Below are positions 61,130-64,000 of a stretch of DNA of 64,000 nucleotides, piece after piece (position 1 is the stretch's first letter; each line of letters begins with the position of its first letter). The stretch is from assembly GCA_963743015.1 (NCBI GenBank), contig CAVUOD010000014.1, forward strand, positions 310,001 to 374,000, read 5' to 3'. The position numbers and the translations under genes are program-made. Below the pieces are notes generated by a model, which searched no databases, was not told where the DNA came from, and saw nothing but the letters and a program-made list of their open reading frames with translations. This DNA comes from CAVSRC01 sp963743015 (GTDB taxonomy: Bacteria; Pseudomonadota; Alphaproteobacteria; Rhizobiales; Kaistiaceae).

Positions 61130-63632
61130 TCACTGCGGCTGGTAGTCTCCGCAGCCATTCAGGTAGCGCGACGGATCGGCGTTGCGCAGCCTGGCATACT
61201 GGGCGTGGCGCGTGAGCGGAAACAGGCGGATGATCTCGTCGTTGATCTTGCGCGCCTCGTCGACGCGGCCGGCACAGCGCAAGGTGATCTCCATCCAGCT
61301 ATAGGCGTTGTCCACGGCATTGCCGTGGGGATACCGCTTCAGCAACTCGGCAAAGGTCGCCTTCGCCGCATCGACGTTTGCCATAACCACACCTTCGCTG
61401 AATATCTGCTCGGCAAGGACATCGTCGAGAAGGTGAGAAGCCGGAAATTCCTTTTCCATCAGGGCGATGGTTTCGCCGACCATTTCGGGGTCGTAGTCCG
61501 CCAGAATGCGCACCTTGCGATAGAACATCCACTCGCGCAGCGCCGCGTAAGCCGGGTTGCCTTGGGTGCTTTGCAGCGTCGTGTCGATCAGGTGCAGCGC
61601 CTGTCTGAGATCCCTGTGCTCAGTCGGCAACGTGGTCTTCCGGTTCCCGGATTCGTCCAACGGGTGATCGACCAGCATCGAATATTTGAGAATGATCGCT
61701 CGCGCCCTTCTCGAAAACGCTTTCGGCTCCTGGCCGTTCATGCCCTGCAATGCGCCTTCGTAGCCGGTCATCTCCCTGGAAGCCTCGATCAGGTAGGGCA
61801 ACTCGACGAAATTCGCGTCCTGAGCCAGTTTCGGATTGATCTTTTCGATCGCGGCCTCAATACGGTCGGGATCGGTCGTCGCCGGCAGCTGTTCAGCAGG
61901 AAAATTCAGCTTCTTCAGGGCCGCGTCGGCGATGTCGATGGCGCGCGCGTAGTCGAAACGCTGATACGCCGAGCGTGCCGCCGTATACCAGAGCGAGGCT
62001 TCGACATCGAAGAACTTGTTCGAACTCGACCGTGGTCGCCTGCTGGTTGAGGGGGAGCCGCTCCACGATCCTGACGGCTTCCTTCAGCACGCCCCATCGG
62101 TAGTCGAACCACGCAAACTGGTCCCAGTCTTGGCCCGGGCTATGCTTGCTCTCCACCTGCAGCGCTCGCGCAAACAACGAAAGCGCCTTGTCGGTGCTTC
62201 CGTTCTGCAGATCGAGCCAGCCCATCATGTAGGTGGCGTCGTCCGCTATCGGTGTTGCCGTCGAGACGGCTTCGAACTGGGCACGCGCCTCAGCAGCTCG
62301 GCCGGAGAAATCGGGCAGAACCGCGGAGAGCGGCTTGTTGTCAAACAGTTCTGGATTTCGATTGATGAAAACCAGACTGCCGTCGACCAAACCGCTGCCG
62401 ATGGGAACCGTATCCTCCGGCTCAGGAGCGTTGGGGTCGATCGCCAACAGTCCCTTCAAGTCATCGACGGTCTCTTGAGGCGTGTCCGAAGTCGTGCGGC
62501 TCTTGGCAGCCTCGAGCGCCTCGTGCACCAGAGACTGAACGATCTGATAGCCGCTGGCATAATGCAGAACGTCGCTGATCGGCGAGTTCGGCCTGGCCTT
62601 CAACGCATCGGTGAAATCGCCCAGCAAGAAGTATGCGAACTCGATGAATGGGTCGTTCGGCTCGGTCGCGATCAGGTTCTGGGCACGGCGTCTGATGTCG
62701 GGAAATTTCGTGCGCGGGCCGAAGACGTCGTACCGCCAATACTGCCCTGCCTCGAGACGCTGAATGGGACCTAGCGGAAGGAAAGACCAGACGTGCGAGC
62801 GCAACTTGCTGGACCCAACATCATCGAAAACGGCATCGAGCTCCCGGTTGGCCACGTCCGGCGAGGTGTCCCTCGCCAGATTCCGGGTTGCCCGGGCAAC
62901 GTCCGGCCACAGGCTGAAATCGTCCTTGGCCAGGGATCGGTCCTGGTGCAGGAGCGCGCGCAGGGAAGACCTGAAGTGGCGAATGGAAAGCTCCGCCGGG
63001 TCAGCCGCGACGTAATAGCGATTGCCCATGCCATTGGCATCAAAGCTGGCCGCGTAAGCGTAGCCGGGCCCGCCGGCCAGCCGATAGATCGGGAGATAGC
63101 TGTCAAGCGAGCGTGCCGGATCGTCCAGCAAATCGACGAGTGAGCCGAACTGGGGAAAATCTGTTATTTCGGCCCAACCACTGACTTCCTCCAATCTTGC
63201 CTTACCCCAGGTGACGAAGACCCAGGTCACGTCGGTTGAATCGTCGGGCGACCAGGTGATCGTGGTCGGTGACGCGCCGATGCCCTGGCTGAGATCGCCG
63301 ATCTCCTTCTGGACAGCATCACGGTTCAATTTCACCGGAGCCGCGTGGACCATGGCGTAGAGCGTGGTCCCATCCCGGGCGTGGAGGAGCCTGGCGGAAA
63401 TGACGAGGTCGCCGGCATGGCCCTTCTTGTGCAGTTCCCGCGTGCATTGCGTGGTGTCGGCGTATTCGGCGCTCGGCCCGCAGGCATAGGTCCGGTAGTT
63501 CGGATCGTCCGGTGCGTTACTGCCCAGCGGGAAGCCGTCAACCACGTATTGGTCAGCTTGAACCGCGCTTGCCGCCAGCAAAGCAACCGACAGTGCCAGC
63601 CCGACAACGCACGCCTGCGCTCGCGTAGCCAT
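61130..63632 (-). pseudogene. Secreted repeat-type (TPR-like) protein of unknown function, interrupted by one frameshift
   Basis: Corrected length is 833 residues. A Sec signal (ALSVALLAASAVQAD) opens the protein. Residues about 30-250 are unrecognised, with several Cys (YACGPSAEYADTTQC). The C-terminal half is helical and shows TPR-like units, for example ATYMMGWLDLQNGSTDKALSL, ASLWYTAARSAYQRFDYARA and AYSWMEITLRCAGRVDEAR. One extra C near 62020 separates VEFE from KFFDVEASLW; removing it joins 61893-63632 to 61130-61892. No operon partner is seen. The gene is convergent with the TIR-STAND gene, 36 bases apart. I do not recognise the family. Confidence 0.7.
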
Positions 63633-63849
63633 CGAATACCCCCCCCAACAGCCTTTGAGGTGGTTTCATTACACCTCAACCGCGTGTCCAGGTAAAGATG
63701 CACGGATTGAGGCTCACCCGTTGCCCTAGTGACAGCCGGGCAAATATCGTGTGTGTGCCGCGTTCATTCCAAGTCACGCGTCGCGCTCGCAGTTGCCTGC
63801 ACCGGCAGGTGCTGCGCGTCCCTCGTGCCTCGGCACACCTTCGCCTGAT

Positions 63850-64000
63850 CTATCTTCTGCGGAAGACGGGCGGTCGCTTTTCCTTGAATGCCGCTCGGCC
63901 TTCGGCAGCATCTTCGGTGGCAAAGCAGATCGTCTGAAGATCGCGCTCGTATTCGATCGCCTTTTCCAGCGGCATGGTGAATGCCGCCCTCAGATTGAGC
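63850..64000 (-). CDS. Enoyl-CoA hydratase/isomerase family protein, C-terminal fragment
   Basis: Only the last 49-50 codons lie in the window; the gene begins beyond base 64000. The tail reads IEYERDLQTICFATEDAAEG followed by RAAFKEKRPPVFRRR and a TAG stop. E-x-x-x-F-x-x-x-x-x-T-x-D-x-x-E-G-x-x-A-F-x-EKR-x-P-x-F is the standard C-terminal helix pattern of crotonases. The substrate cannot be told from this part. Confidence 0.75.
   Translation of the reverse strand, partial: LNLRAAFTMPLEKAIEYERDLQTICFATEDAAEGRAAFKEKRPPVFRRR

Noticed and set aside
1..64000. tRNA genes, rRNA genes and CRISPR arrays
   Set aside because: No cloverleaf with intact arms, no rRNA-like stretch and no regularly spaced direct repeats were seen on reading.

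Overview
The window is high-GC, gene-dense DNA from an alphaproteobacterium, most likely of the order Hyphomicrobiales (Rhizobiales). The grounds are the codon use, the large number of sugar ABC importers with dedicated regulators, and an arsenite oxidase of the alphaproteobacterial (Rhizobium NT-26-like) type. No rRNA, tRNA, CRISPR array or complete insertion sequence was seen.

Layout. (1) 1-1348: the start of a sugar ABC-transporter ATPase, divergent from a LacI-type repressor, with two matching AAACGTTT operators between them. (2) 1415-3579 (minus): mobB, mobA and moaA, genes for the molybdenum cofactor. (3) 3680-12285 (plus): an arsenite-oxidation island, aioX-aioS-aioR-aioB-aioA-moeA-cytC. 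A near-perfect sigma-54 promoter precedes aioB, with two 16-bp palindromes upstream that look like AioR binding sites. The minus-strand genes supply the bis-MGD cofactor that AioA needs. (4) 12802-17425: an LsrB/RhaS-like sugar ABC importer. (5) 18015-19802: a large L,D-transpeptidase with a coiled coil and a second, degenerate domain. (6) 19915-32755: a two-armed polyol/sugar catabolic locus. The minus arm encodes an RbsABC-type importer, an FGGY kinase, a GldA-like dehydrogenase and two SDRs. The plus arm encodes a cupin-type phosphoglucose isomerase, a KDPG-aldolase-family protein, two further dehydrogenases, a metallo-beta-lactamase-fold hydrolase and an RpiR regulator. The shared promoter region carries two TGTAG-N5-CTACA operators. 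(7) 33203-43894: a sugar-acid locus with two GntR/FCD regulators, a PotABCD-type importer, two enolase-superfamily proteins, an SDR, an SMP-30 lactonase and an aldose-1-epimerase-like protein. (8) 43913-57777: an amino-sugar locus, probably N-acetylgalactosamine, with AgaS, NagA/AgaA, a GatZ-like protein, a ROK kinase, two Gfo/Idh/MocA oxidoreductases, an SDR, a MalEFGK-type importer, RidA and a divergent ROK repressor. (9) 58282-61093: a TIR-STAND ATPase-transmembrane-FGE protein, possibly an immune or signalling protein. It is convergent with a secreted repeat-type protein, and the window ends in the 3' part of an enoyl-CoA hydratase-like gene.

Two features run across the window. First, eight genes are interrupted by single-base indels, 14 in total. 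Undoing them restores a reading frame of family-typical length every time and no substitution-type stop codon is seen, so sequence error is the likeliest cause. Second, all four complete ABC importers have a strong GC-rich stem-loop without a T-tract directly after the substrate-binding-protein gene, which suggests stabilisation or partial attenuation of the transcript to raise binding-protein output.
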